The notes below the pieces were generated by a model. The model searched no databases. It was not told the origin of the DNA and worked only from the letters and a program-made list of their open reading frames with translations. This document shows positions 41,971 through 64,000 of a DNA stretch of 64,000 nucleotides, piece by piece. The DNA is from Mesorhabditis belari (taxonomy: Eukaryota > Nematoda > Chromadorea > Rhabditida > Rhabditidae). Location of the stretch: assembly GCA_958450365.1 (NCBI GenBank), contig CAUEEP010000888.1:443501-507500 (forward strand), written 5' to 3'. Position 1 is the first letter of the stretch. Every line of letters begins with the position of its first letter. A program made the translations under genes and the position numbers.

Positions 41971-44854
41971 ATGCTTGACAATTCGATTCATTGTTTAACT
42001 TTGATCTTTTTCTTCACAGGTAAGCTTTAAGGTACTTTAGAAATCAAGTCAAGAATTTGTTTTTGAAATTTCTCAAGCTAAATCTGGTCATTTTTGCCTG
42101 AACTTTATTTTTTCCAGTTTCTATTCTTGCGTATTGCCCAAAATCTGGTGAGAATGGTGCAATCGATGGCTATTGCTACTTTGCGATCGATTCGAATTAC
42201 ACTTATCCGAAAGCTCAAGGCTTTTGCGATGATTAGTAATATGGAAAATTTATTGAACACCTCAAGACGAAGATTTAGTTTCGATGCAAAACTGGCCTCA
42301 ATCCAGAACGCTTTCGACAATCAACTTGTCCTGAGAATGGTCAGGAATGTGTTGGAGCTGAATCTTGATGTGAGAATTATTTGCTTTAAGAGTTATCGTT
42401 TAAAAAACAAGTACAACTAGTGATGTACAACAAGTACAATAATTTAGTAGTTGGGTAGATACGCTTGTAGAATTTTAAATAGCCCAGTAGGAGTACTGTC
42501 GATAGCATTTGTTTCTTGTCCGATGTCCGACGATGAGCTTTGAGGATTCATAACTTGCTTTGATTAGACCATACAATCATACAAAGATCAAGAAAGAAAT
42601 GCTCAAATTTAAGGCAAAAATTGATCCCAAAAATTTGAGCATAGTGCGCAAAAGCGGAAGTCGGCTCAGTCGCTCACCGCTTCTTCGTCCCTTAAAAGGG
42701 AATAGACAATAGAAAAAGAGCGCAAAAAGAGACGAAGAAAGAGCAACGGCGGCCTAGAGGGTAGTGTGCCCGACTACGGAACCGGGGCCCCGGTGTCGCG
42801 GTGTCGCTTCTTGCGATGGGTTCGAGTCCTGCCACGGAAAACTTTGTTTTTTTTGAAAAATAAACAAATACCATTTAAAAGGCTATTACAGTGCAAATCG
42901 ACATCGAAATTTTTAATATTAATCAGAAAACAGAGCAGTCAACAAAAAAGTCTGTCACCAAAGAAAAAGTCGAATTTTTGAAAGATCATACCGCTTATGT
43001 CAAAGCGGTATGATCTTTAATGATCGCTTGGCAAAAAACCTTCTCAAATCTTTTTTTTCCATATGGTCTTTGTTGGTTAAACAAGCAACTAAGCTGGGAA
43101 AACATTGGATAACCGACAAGAACATTTTAGGATACAACAGCTGTTTGGCTTGGTGGTACCTGGGATGGACACAATGTTTTCTGGGAAGACGGAACATTTA
43201 GTGGATATGTGAATATGGCGAGTCAAAGTGAGAAATCATCAGGGATTGTTAAGAAAACGAAGCCCAGGCTCTGCCAGGAACCTGACCTGATTTCTGGCTG
43301 CATGTATTCGGCCGGGATTCGACAAATCTACCTTTTGATCATCTCTGACTATAGCCAAATATAATGTATGTTCAGCTGATGCTCCCGGAAATCTGGTGAT
43401 GAATTTGGTGGATGGCAAATGGCGCACAACACTCTACAATCATCATTATCCGTTTGTTTGCTTGGAAAAGAATGGTTAGCCTTGTTGTCTAAAATATCTA
43501 CAAAGTCTAAGCGTGTCCAAGTTTCAAGGAAAATCACCATTCCTGTCTATGAATACCAAAAGCTAAAGTGCCCCATTCAGCTGCCCCAATCGCCACATCA
43601 ACACAAAGAGTCACTGCTACGACTTCCTCGTTTCCCCCAGCCACCGCAAGAACAACAACAGCCAGTCCAACGACTGGCAATTGCTCCCTTTCTCCACCAT
43701 GTCCTTCCGAATGGACATACTCTGATAAAATCATGGCTTGCTATAAGGTTTCCTACTACAGCTTTCTTCAAAAATTCAAAAATTTCAATTCTTAACTTGC
43801 TCTAGGTAATCTCCAATGTGACCTTTGATGACGCGAACAGCCAATGCAAGCTAATGGGTTCTCAACTGGCCTCGGTGCTAAGTGCTGAAGAAAATCGAAT
43901 CATAAATGGTTGAAAAGTTTTGATTAAAATTTGATTTCAAAATTTTTTTTAGAGTTACTGACAGCTGATTGGGGTTTCCCGGACCCCGCTGACTTCCCGC
44001 TCATCGGGGCACGCAAGGTAGTAAAGAAATTGTTCTTGGCTTCTGGAATTGATCTGTCGGTGTCAAATACCAGCTTTGGCCTGACCAAATGATACTAGAG
44101 CCAGGCCAGGATCTGGTCAAGGTCTGGGCCCAACAAATTCACCCACAATCGGATGTCAACTGGGTGTGGTGGTCAAATGACATGTGCCACGGGTTGTTCG
44201 ATGCAGAATTCAACACCGATTCCGAATCTGCTTTCCGTTTCTGCTATGGAACACTCTGTCAAAAGTTATAAGCATGCAAAGTTTTGATCTGCTCTTTTGT
44301 TCTGAAATCTACTTATAAACTCGGGGTGTGATTTTTAAATCCCATACAAAACTTTGTACACTTATAACTTTCGACAGAGAGCTCCAAAGCGGAAACGGAG
44401 AGCAATTTCGGAATTGGCGTTGAATTCTGCATCGAGCAACCCGTGGCAGATGTCATTTGACCACCAGTTGACATTCCTTTGTCAGTCATGAACCTCTGGA
44501 CGGACTCTGGTTGCAAAAATTTCTGGATCCAACCCAATTATCCTTTTCAGAATGGTGCCGGGCCTGACGACTGGCTTTGGATTGATGGTTCGCCATGGGG
44601 TGGATACGTAAATTGGGCACAAAATGCTCCCGATTTCCGTGGAAGAGAATACTGTATGCAGGTTTGCATTGTTTGCAGTGTTTGCAGCCAAAATAAACAA
44701 TCATTAACCATTGGAACAAAAAGTTCAGATTTTCTCCGACATTTGGACAAATGGACCTTATACTGACGCCAATCAATTTCTTAATTCGTGGAGTGATGTT
44801 CGATGTGATCTCCGATTCAGAAAAGCTTTGTGTAAGAGGCAAGCTGTTTACTGA
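41971..44854 (+). CDS. Secreted protein with two C-type lectin domains
   Basis: Ten exons in phase: 41971-42019, 42118-42235, 42279-42369, 43131-43227, 43355-43474, 43563-43747, 43806-43908, 43953-44017, 44551-44661 and 44729-44854; 354 residues. A signal peptide (MLDNSIHCLTLIFFFTVSIL) is followed by domain 1 (GYCYFAIDSNYTYPKAQGFC, AKLASIQNAFDNQLV, VWLGGTWDGHNVFWEDGT, NHHYPFVCLEK), a Ser/Thr/Pro linker rich in O-glycosylation sites, and domain 2 (PSEWTYSDKIMACYK, QLASVLSAEENRIIN, DDWLWIDGSPWGGYVNWAQN, SWSDVRCDLRFRKALCKR). Neither domain has an EPN or QPD sugar-binding triplet, so calcium-dependent sugar binding is doubtful. Two-domain secreted lectins are common in nematode gut and immune responses. 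Intron 3 carries a tRNA-like sequence; intron 8 an inverted lectin-exon duplicate. Confidence 0.93.
42745..42835 (+). ncRNA. tRNA-like gene or pseudogene in a lectin intron
   Basis: GGCGGCCTAGAGGGTAGTG resembles an A box and GGGTTCGAGTCC is a perfect B box, followed at once by a T-run (TTTGTTTTTTTT). About 30 extra bases (GGGGCCCCGGTGTCGCGGTG...) lie where the variable arm should be, and the anticodon stem (around CTACGGA, anticodon ACG) pairs poorly. It may be a tRNA pseudogene or a split/expanded tRNA. Confidence 0.4.
44089..44478. repeat. Inverted duplicate of a lectin terminal exon inside intron 8
   Basis: The plus-strand frame 44089-44271 ends VNWVWWSNDMCHGLFDAEF, SESAFRFCYGTLCQKL, stop: it looks like the last exon of a lectin-type domain different from the two in the host gene. 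An inverted copy of about 130 bp of it lies at 44346-44478, separated by 65 bp, and could form a hairpin in the intron. Confidence 0.65.
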
Positions 44855-45866
44855 AGAAATTGGTAACATCTTGGTGAATAAATTGTTGAAATTATTGGAT
44901 TGGTGTTTCGATGAATCGGAGAGGCAATCTTTTGTCAGAGATTCAAACGTATAACTTTGAGATTTCGATCTGGATGCTAAGTCGATGCTAGGTTCACAAA
45001 GGAGAAGACAATAAGAATACAAAGATTGATTCCAAATCTAAAATTATTACAAAAATTATGGTTTTGCAATGAAAGACTCTTCCAATATTCGACGATTACC
45101 CCAAAAGCGTTTCTTTTTGAATCTATTTTGTATCGTTTTGTACTCGGATCTTGATGCAAGAGGTATATTCTTCGAATATCATTACAAGTACTTTACATGG
45201 CCCAATGAATATGTCTCTCTTCTTAACAAACATAATTTTATCCGAAAAAACAATCACAATTCATTGATTACTCACGTCAACGCAATAGGTTTTGTTGTCA
45301 AACGAGCAAAAGCCGGAATCTCCATAGTTTTAGAGGTGGCGTTTTGCTCTAAAAATTTCTCAAAAATTTCGACAGCTTTGCCAGCATTTTGTATGGTACA
45401 TTTTTAATAAGGGCGAGGGGACGAATGAAATAAATCTGCTAGCGTTTGCCTGGCATTTACCTTTGATACTAATTTCTGCACACGACTCATGTACCTAAAC
45501 TTTGACTTTTGCTATTCAAACTATTGAAATTCAGTTAATAGTTTGAATAGGAAAAGTCAAAGAGACGTTTTCGGCTGTCTACAAAGGACAGGTGACCTTT
45601 GTAGACAGCCGAAATTCAATGAACAAATTTGATCGTTTTTTGTAAAGAAAAAGCTTTTGCCGAAAACGATTTCGAATCAATGTAAAGCGCCTTTTTGTGC
45701 TATTTTTTGTGCATTTTGAAAAGCTTAGCACTTTTATGTTGATTTGAGTAAAAGTTTATTAAAAAATTTACATTCCATTCTAAAAAATAAACCCAAAGAA
45801 AGAAAAAGTAAGAATTTCATTTAAATGGCACTCCATTTCACATGGAAACGGAATCTTTTTCGGCAT
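44855..45866. other. Intergenic, no supported gene
   Basis: This holds the lectin 3' flank, a 112-codon plus-strand frame without splice or family support (45069-45407), and the strong hairpin at 45570-45613. Confidence 0.4.
45570..45613. other. Perfect 18-bp hairpin with 8-base loop
   Basis: TTCGGCTGTCTACAAAGG, loop ACAGGTGA, then the exact inverse. Just upstream (45510-45555) a second palindrome is built on CTATTCAAACTATTGAA. It may be a terminator-like or small-RNA precursor structure, or the core of a tiny inverted-repeat element. Confidence 0.6.
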
Positions 45867-46955
45867 CTAGTCGTAAGCGCAATAGGCTTTGTTAGCGGCG
45901 CAAGCACCACCAAGATTTATGTATCCGTTCATAGTAGCGTAATATTCGCAGCATGCCATAACGTTGGGAAACTGAACTTTACAGTGATAATGGACTGATG
46001 ATGAGAAAAACTCACCAGACCTCCCGGACAACTAGAATCGCAGTAAGGCACGAGCGCTACGATCATTTCAGCAGCTGAAATTGTTTCATTCTCAATTGCC
46101 AGAAAAACTATCCATTTACCGCTTTCACTAAAAAAATAATCCGACTTCAGAACTATCTTTTCGTTTCTTGCATTGGATTGTGTTATAGCTTGAAGTAGTA
46201 CTGAGAACGGAACCCACAAAGTTAACGCCTACGCGTCAACACGGGGATTCTAGTGCTACTCGCTTTCTAGGCTTATTTAGGAATTTTGATAGGTTTTATG
46301 TAAGTTAGGAAACAGATCATGAGAAACATCAAAAACCTTAAATGAGCCTAAAAACCAGGAAGCTGTCAGGTTGGGGAGTATGAAATAGCTTCGGACGAAT
46401 TTTTGAAAAAAGTGATTCTTTTTGATCAATGAAAATTTTGTTATGTTATGTTTATATTTTGGTGACAAGTTTGTCTATTGGGCTAATTGGCTATTGGCAT
46501 ATTGGCTTAAAAGGTTTTAAAATCTAACAAGTTGTTGCAAATTTTTTGCGGTCTGGATTTTGAGGGAATTTGGCAACTTTTAACTAATCTTTTACTTTCT
46601 TGGCAACTTTTTAATACATTCTCTCTCATTTCTCAAAAACTCTGCATCAGATTGGGGTGAGATTTTCGCGTATAATCAACAAATTTTCAATTGTTATTTG
46701 AAAAAGATTTGAGAAAAAGTTATGGTATAGTTTTTTTCAAAAGTTCGTTCGAAGACGCCGCCATTTCATACTCCAATAAATCGAGTAGCACTAAAATCCC
46801 CATGCTGACGCGTAGGTGCTAGATTTAAGCGTTCTATTCTTAGTATTGGCTTAAAAGCAGCAATCGTACACTTTGCTTTTTAACTTACGCGATACGAAGA
46901 AACAGATGATGAACGCGATGGCCGAGAAGGCAAGTTGAACTTTTGAAGAGGTCAT
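45867..46955 (-). CDS. Small secreted cysteine-rich peptide
   Basis: Three exons in phase (46955-46889, 46074-46016, 45971-45867) encode 76 residues. The hydrophobic start (MTSSKVQLAFSAIAFIICFF) is a signal peptide. The mature peptide has six cysteines in the order C-x3-C, CC, C, C (YCDSSCPGG, MACCEYYATMNGY, GACAANKAYCAYD). It has no dibasic cleavage sites and no amidation signal. I do not recognise the family; an antimicrobial or structural peptide is possible but is only a guess from size and cysteine content. Intron 1 is filled by a nested pair of inverted-repeat elements. Confidence 0.8.
46226..46827. mobile_element. Nested MITEs in the peptide gene intron
   Basis: The outer repeat is CCTACGCGTCA..GGGGATT.TAGTGCTACTCG (46226-46262) and its inverse (46785-46824). 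Inside it an inner pair, GGTTGGGGAGTATGAAAT (about 46371) and ATTTCATACTCC (about 46766), resembles the TTGGGTTGGGGAGAATGAGT ends of the 13.6-kb and 40.2-kb MITEs. One element probably inserted into another. Confidence 0.6.
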
Positions 46956-47666
46956 TTTTGAGAAAAGAGTCAATCGAACGAATTTAATGATTTTTGCTTG
47001 CCATTGAGCTGCCCTTTTATATTAATCTCTGCACAAATCATGTGCCTGAACTTGATCTCTCATTCTATTCAAACTATTGAAAGTCGGTGAATTTCGGGAT
47101 TTGCTCTTGCAAGCGGTCAAAAATCTTCACCATTCAAAAGGCAAACTTTAGCCGTTTTACAATGATAAAAGCTCATTTCGAATCAATGTAAAGCATTTTT
47201 GTGCACAATTTTTCACAGATGATTTTTGCTTCTCAATTCACTACAAGGTTAATTGAGTTTGCTGCTGGAAACTCAAAAAAAAGATCAAAAAGTGCAGAAG
47301 AGGCGTGATTTTTGTGCCGTTGTTAATCGAATGGCAAAAGGGCCCAGAAAAAAATTGATACATTGTTCTGTTAAAGTTCTTGCAAATACTACAGTGAATT
47401 GATGTCTCACTATTTTAGCGTGTTGCAAGAAAATAGGCGCAATTTACAGTTTAACTAGCATTTAACTTGGCTAAGCTCACGCTAATTAGCATTTATCTTG
47501 AATGTGGCCGGATTCTGTCGTAACATATACAAATAGTAGATTTGAAAAATGTGCAGCCTTATCGACTACAATAACCTTCATTAGGGATTTTCACTCCTCA
47601 CTTACCTCCATTTATTTCTAATGCAAGTAAACATATCAAGAACCAGAACATTCCTGAACAAAACTA
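46956..47666. other. Intergenic, no gene seen
   Basis: The upstream flank of the peptide gene. A word of about 55 bases (TTGATACATTGTTCTGTTAAAG... ACTACAGTGA) at 47350-47400 is repeated at 47970-48022. Confidence 0.4.
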
Positions 47667-47918
47667 CAGTTAAACCTCGATTTAACGACTCTCGATTAAA
47701 CGATTCTCTCGATTAAACGATTCTCTCGATTTAATGATGTAATTTTTGTAAAGCTCGTTGAAGTTGAAAGCCAGAACATTTCTGGAAAGCTTCGTTGCTT
47801 CGTTGAGCTTCGTTGAAGTTGAAGAAAGCTCCGTTGAAGTTGAAAACCTTATAAAAACGCTCGATTTAACGATGGAGAATCCCGGTCCCTTGAGAGTCGT
47901 TAAATCGAGGTTTGACTG
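47667..47918. mobile_element. Pogo/Tigger-type MITE
   Basis: The ends are CAGTTAAACCTCGATTTAACGA and the inverse of CAGTCAAACCTCGATTTAACGA, with TA on both sides. CAGT.AAACCTCGATTTAACGA is the usual terminal motif of pogo-group elements. The interior has internal repeats of CTCGATTAAACGATTCT. There is no transposase. Confidence 0.8.
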
Positions 47919-48967
47919 TATTTGATTTGAAAACGACAAACATTTTCTGTCAACCGTACAAAGTTTGTAAAATATTGATACATCGTTCTGTTAAAGTTTC
48001 TTGCAAATACTACAGTGAGTTCCAAGCAGGCTACCGTTGTCATCATGTAACTGTAACTTTACTATAACTCTACAATGTTTCTTCACTTTTTAAACGTTTA
48101 TTCCAATTCAAAATAACTCATTCAAACTAGGAAAGCAAATACGCGAAAAAACGAATCACAAATCGATCAGGTAGCTTCATTTTGAGGTATATTGAGTCAA
48201 AAATTGAACCATTTAGGATCAAATTTTGGGTAAACGACCAGAAATTTCTTGTTTTTTTTCTTGCTTACTATTGGACTATTTGTCGAAAATAAAAAGACGA
48301 AATGAGGCGAATAAACCGGTATTCGGAGAAAGAGGTACAATGGAAAATGGTTGGAAATTTTGGAAAAAAAAGATATGACAATTCTATGACATCATTTTTT
48401 GTATTACTGGTGTGAAGTGAAACGCGGATTTTAGAAGAGATCGAGAAGAACACCAAATTTCAAGCAAATCTTTTGCTAATTTTACTTTGAATCTACGAAA
48501 ATGAAGAGGCGAAACCCTCGTGATCTTGGAAAGAGCGGAGAATCTGAAAACGGATTTTGCTTGATTGATAATTTGATAACATTTTATTTTAAAAACCCTT
48601 ATTTTACACTTATATTATACTCACTAACAGGCTCAAGAAACCAAAATTTAAGTTAACTCCCTCTGGAGTAGGAAAATCAAGTGCTTTGTGGTGTTAGCAC
48701 AGTTGCCCAGTAAGCAAAAAGGTAGCGGGTTCGAGTCCTGGTGGTACACAAGTTTTGATCTGCCCTAGTTCCAACTGTTACGGAAAAACGAGACTTGCAG
48801 TTTTTTTGCTGAACATTGACTCGAGGAACGACTAAAGCCTGCCCAGGCTACCGTAATCCAGCTTAGCTCATCTAACAAATTTGAAAGATTTTAGATAGAT
48901 TACTATACCTGAGTTACGACTATATCTAGCCATGAGCACTATAAACTACAAAAATGACAAACTGTCA
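47919..48967. other. Intergenic, with one tRNA-like sequence
   Basis: No protein-coding support. The tRNA-like sequence is at 48684-48750. The remainder is AT-rich 3' flank of the Smad gene. Confidence 0.4.
48684..48750 (+). ncRNA. tRNA-like sequence
   Basis: TAGCACAGTTGCCCAG resembles an A box and GGGTTCGAGTCC is a perfect B box; only about 65 bases in all, so the anticodon arm is shortened. Probably a tRNA pseudogene. Confidence 0.35.
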
Positions 48968-49300
48968 CACTAAAAACGCTTCTAATTTGCTTCAAATTTG
49001 CCGGATTGACATGATCTATAGCTTAAAGAATAGGGAATCTTAAGAGCTTTCGAATGGACTAAAGCATATCGAAAAATGTAAATGCTAAAGAAAGCTACAG
49101 TGGTTTGGCTCAAAACGGACCGTACTCGCGCGTAGTCGAAGCGATCGAGTCAGGCTACAAACCACTGTAACTTTTCTTAGCATTGTTATCTTTGGATTTT
49201 CTTTAGTCCATTCGAAAGCTCTTGAGATTCTTTATTTTTTGAGATTATGTCAATCCGGCAGATTTTAAGCAAATTAGAAGCGTTTGCGTTTGTAGTGTTC
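48968..49300. mobile_element. Palindromic MITE, second copy of the 30345-30675 family
   Basis: Ends AAACGCTTCTAATTTGCTTCAAATTTGCCGGATTGACATGATC / inverse, centre CGTACTCGCGCGTAGTCGAA; the same arrangement of words as the Srt-intron copy. Confidence 0.75.
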
Positions 49301-49321
49301 ATGTCTAATTAGATCTATCAA

Positions 49322-61635
<12,314 letters not shown>

Positions 61636-61774
61636 CTGAAATTTCAACAATTTTCTATTTAAAACAAAAAAACAAATCAATTATCTCAAAAAGCACATTG
61701 GTGACTAAGTTTTGGCTTAAGTTATGCTTGATCGTTTCGCAAAAAGTTAAAAGATTCACGAGCGTTATTTTTTA

Positions 61775-62515
61775 AATTATGGCGAATTATGACGATATGC
61801 TATATGCTTTTTGAAAAAGTTGCTTGCTGACTCATTACCAAAGTGCCAAGTGTTATATAGAAAAATAAAGCCCTTAATCTTGGCATCATTTCTCTACATC
61901 AAAGAACTTCCCGATTGGAATTATACAATTCATTTTACAAGCTCTCGAATAAGCTCATGTCGGCCTCTCTCCGGCGATCTGCCATTTTTGACACTTTTTA
62001 ACACACAATATTTTCATCTAGAAAGAAATTCCTTCAATCAAACTTGTGGTATTTTACTTTAAAAGTATTCTTCAAGAAAAATATAACGCTAGAGGAGCTT
62101 ATAAAGCAAGATCTTCTTGTCAAATGCATATTCAAAAAAGCTAAATTTTCCCTTCTTTTGTGGAGTTTTCATATGAGACCAGAAGTCAGCCTCAATTTCG
62201 ACTATGAAGGTTCGATAAAAGAGTTTGCTATTATTCCTATTGTTATTAAATGTTATTTTCTTACAAAATAAATATCGAGAAAACATTTTTTATTAAGAAA
62301 AGTGTCAAAAACGGCAGATCGCCGGAGAGAGGCCGACTTGAGTTCATTCGAGAGCTTGTAAAATGAATTGTATAAGTCCAATTGGGAATTTCTTTGTAGA
62401 GAAATGATGCCAAGATTCAGGGCTTTATTTTTCTATATAACGCTTGACACTTTGGTGATAAGCCAGGCGTTTGTCAGCAACTTTTTCTAAAAAGGTTGCC
62501 ATAATTCGCGGTCCT
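61775..62515. mobile_element. Foldback element, arms about 220 bp
   Basis: The left arm (61775-62005) contains AGCTCATGTCGGCCTCTCTCCGGCGATCTGCC and the right arm (62300-62515) its inverse GGCAGATCGCCGGAGAGAGG. Outer ends TTATGGCGAATTATGACG / GCCATAATTCGCGG. About 290 bp of unique sequence lie between. No transposase. Confidence 0.75.
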
Positions 62516-63849
62516 TTTGTACATATATTGACCGGAGCTGTTTGTTAGCCAAAATTCTGGCCAAAAATTTCCAGGAGCCACTTAAAATATGATAGCTTTG
62601 TCGCAAAAGTGTTAAATTAAAGTTTAAAAACGAGAATTAAATAAACTAACTACGTATTAAGGAGAATAAAATAAAATTTCAGGTCTTTTGGCCTAGCAAA
62701 ATCTTTTGGTACAAAGTTGTACCCAATATTCTAACATAAAATATTTCTATCTTCCTAATCCCAAAACAAATTAGATGCTCATCAAAAAGCAAGCGAAACT
62801 TGTTTGGAGAAAAAATGAGAGAAAAAAAAACGAGAAACCATGGAAAATGGAAGAGAAAAGAATCCATTTCTGTTCAAATTTCAAAGCCAATCCATTTCTA
62901 GAGAAAAATCTTTGAATAGGGTGGTGAAAAACGATCAGAAAATGGAGAAAATCAATGGAAAGTTTAAGGATTTGCTGGAAATGAGTCAAAAAGAGAGTAA
63001 ATTGTGAAAAATTGTTTAAAAGTTGATTTTTGAAATATTTTCTTTTCGTTTTTCCTTTCCTAAATAGGATTTCAGATTTTTCCGAAAGCTTATTGAAAGC
63101 AAATACATTTGGAAATGTTCTCTGGTAAGTTCGCTGATGTTTTTTGGTTCTCCTTTTTGTTCAAACGGCGAAACAGTGGAACGAAGAATTGAATAGAGAA
63201 AAATGAAATTGATTGTTGCAAAAAAATGAAGAATTTTATTTTTGAAAGTCTTAAGCAATACATTTAGCAATACATTACGATACAAGTGTTTTTTCTTATT
63301 GTAAAAACATTTTGCTTAGGTTCTTTTTATAGATTTAATTTGAATTCTCTTGTTTCAAATGAAAAGAAAGAAACGTTTTGTTAGCTTTCGATAAAAAGGC
63401 ATTAACCGGTCATGGACATCCGGATATAAGTCTGAGTAAAGCGGAGGGAATTTTCGTTGATGAGACGTAAAATTGCTTGGGTTTAAAGCTGTTATAAAGA
63501 GGAGTTTCTAATGGAAATATTTGTTTATTGAATATTTTAGTCGATTAAACGATTAAATGATCTGAAAATCGAAGTAGAAAGCTTTTCATTAGCACAATCG
63601 ATCCGGTAATCAGTAAATCGTAAAGAGAAAGAGCAAAAATCAGTAGTTCGGATGTTTTGTCGAAGTAGAAAAATGAAAATCGAAGTAGAAAGCTTTTCCC
63701 TAGCACAGTCGATCCGGTAATCAGTAAATCGTAAAGAGAAAGAGCAAAAATCAGTAGTTCGGATGTTTTGTTGCCGAATTGCTTTGCTTTGGCCGGTGTG
63801 TGCCCGAGTTGTGTGTATGTGCTGAAAAGAAATGAAAGAAAAAAGAAAA

Positions 63850-63880
<31 letters not shown>

Positions 63881-64000
63881 GTGTTTGATAAAATGCGAAG
63901 AGAAAATAGGGGAAAACGAGGAAATTTTCTGTGAAAAAAGCGGGGAAAACGGGGGAATTTTGGGGAAAAGAAAGAAAATTGCAATGAAAAGATTGGGAAA
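62516..64000. other. Smad 5' region or intron; no exon recognised
   Basis: AT-rich, with a tandem duplication at 63567-63773 and a purine-rich tract (63826-63880) of A and G only. The missing N-terminal MH1 exons were not seen on the minus strand here, so they are probably beyond the window. Confidence 0.4.
63567..63773. repeat. Tandem duplication, unit about 107 bp
   Basis: AAAATCGAAGTAGAAAGCTTTT...CAGTAGTTCGGATGTTTTGT occurs twice in a row, joined by CGAAGTAGAAAAATG. The copies differ at only a few positions. Confidence 0.85.

Noticed and set aside
44486..45022. 178-codon minus-strand frame
   Set aside because: It overlaps the last two well-supported exons of the lectin gene on the other strand and has no family similarity.
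45069..45407. 112-codon plus-strand frame
   Set aside because: No splice sites, signal or homologue; composition like the flanking AT-rich DNA.

Overview
The window is nuclear DNA of a nematode, most likely a free-living or animal-associated rhabditid. The genes have many short exons joined by introns of about 35-100 bp with TTTTCAG-type acceptors. The gene families are nematode chemoreceptors (Str and Srt classes), C-type lectins, a short secreted ET/Ly6-like protein and a Smad. The DNA is AT-rich and dense in small inverted-repeat DNA transposons. No prokaryotic or viral gene, rRNA or CRISPR array was seen. Species cannot be fixed from the sequence. Exon joins below were found by hand from splice motifs, reading-frame phase and family conservation, so internal coordinates are good and 5' ends are weaker.

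Layout. 1-6620: a C-type lectin gene (2156-4782, +) lies between two inverted copies of the 3' end of a type I membrane-protein gene. 6790-10225: transposon debris (two inverted piggyBac-like copies with TTAA target sites, a mariner tail, a 93-bp tandem repeat, a palindrome) surrounding the tail of a tyrosine-kinase-like gene. 10541-13047 (-): a complete Str-class chemoreceptor. 15799-16453: a broken succinyl-CoA:3-ketoacid CoA-transferase fragment. 16895-17577 (-): a small secreted cysteine-rich protein. 19310-21850 (+): a von Willebrand A plus alpha-kinase protein. 23000-32786: chemoreceptors, namely a stray seven-transmembrane exon, a 5'-truncated Srt gene and an intact Srt gene. 32894-33987 (-): an unrecognised protein gene. 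35404-36750: a nearly perfect foldback element. 37354-38599 (+): a small pseudokinase gene whose last exon is interrupted by a nearly complete mariner element. 41971-44854 (+): a secreted protein with two C-type lectin domains. 45867-46955 (-): a 76-residue secreted peptide. 49322-61635 (-): one long Smad gene (MH1 exons at 60-61.6 kb, linker at 50.7-54.5 kb, MH2 at 49.3-50.3 kb) that runs past the last MH1 exon seen here, with its introns full of MITEs.

Functionally this is an accessory neighbourhood of environmental-sensing and defence-type genes (chemoreceptors, lectins, secreted peptides, unusual kinases) plus one conserved signalling gene, the Smad. There is no operon-like arrangement. 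The most interesting items are the pseudokinase with Asn in place of the catalytic Asp and a transposon-added C-terminus, the R-Smad-like Smad without a C-terminal SSXS, two copies of an undescribed protein-coding repeat at 22 kb and 41 kb, and several very young inverted repeats.
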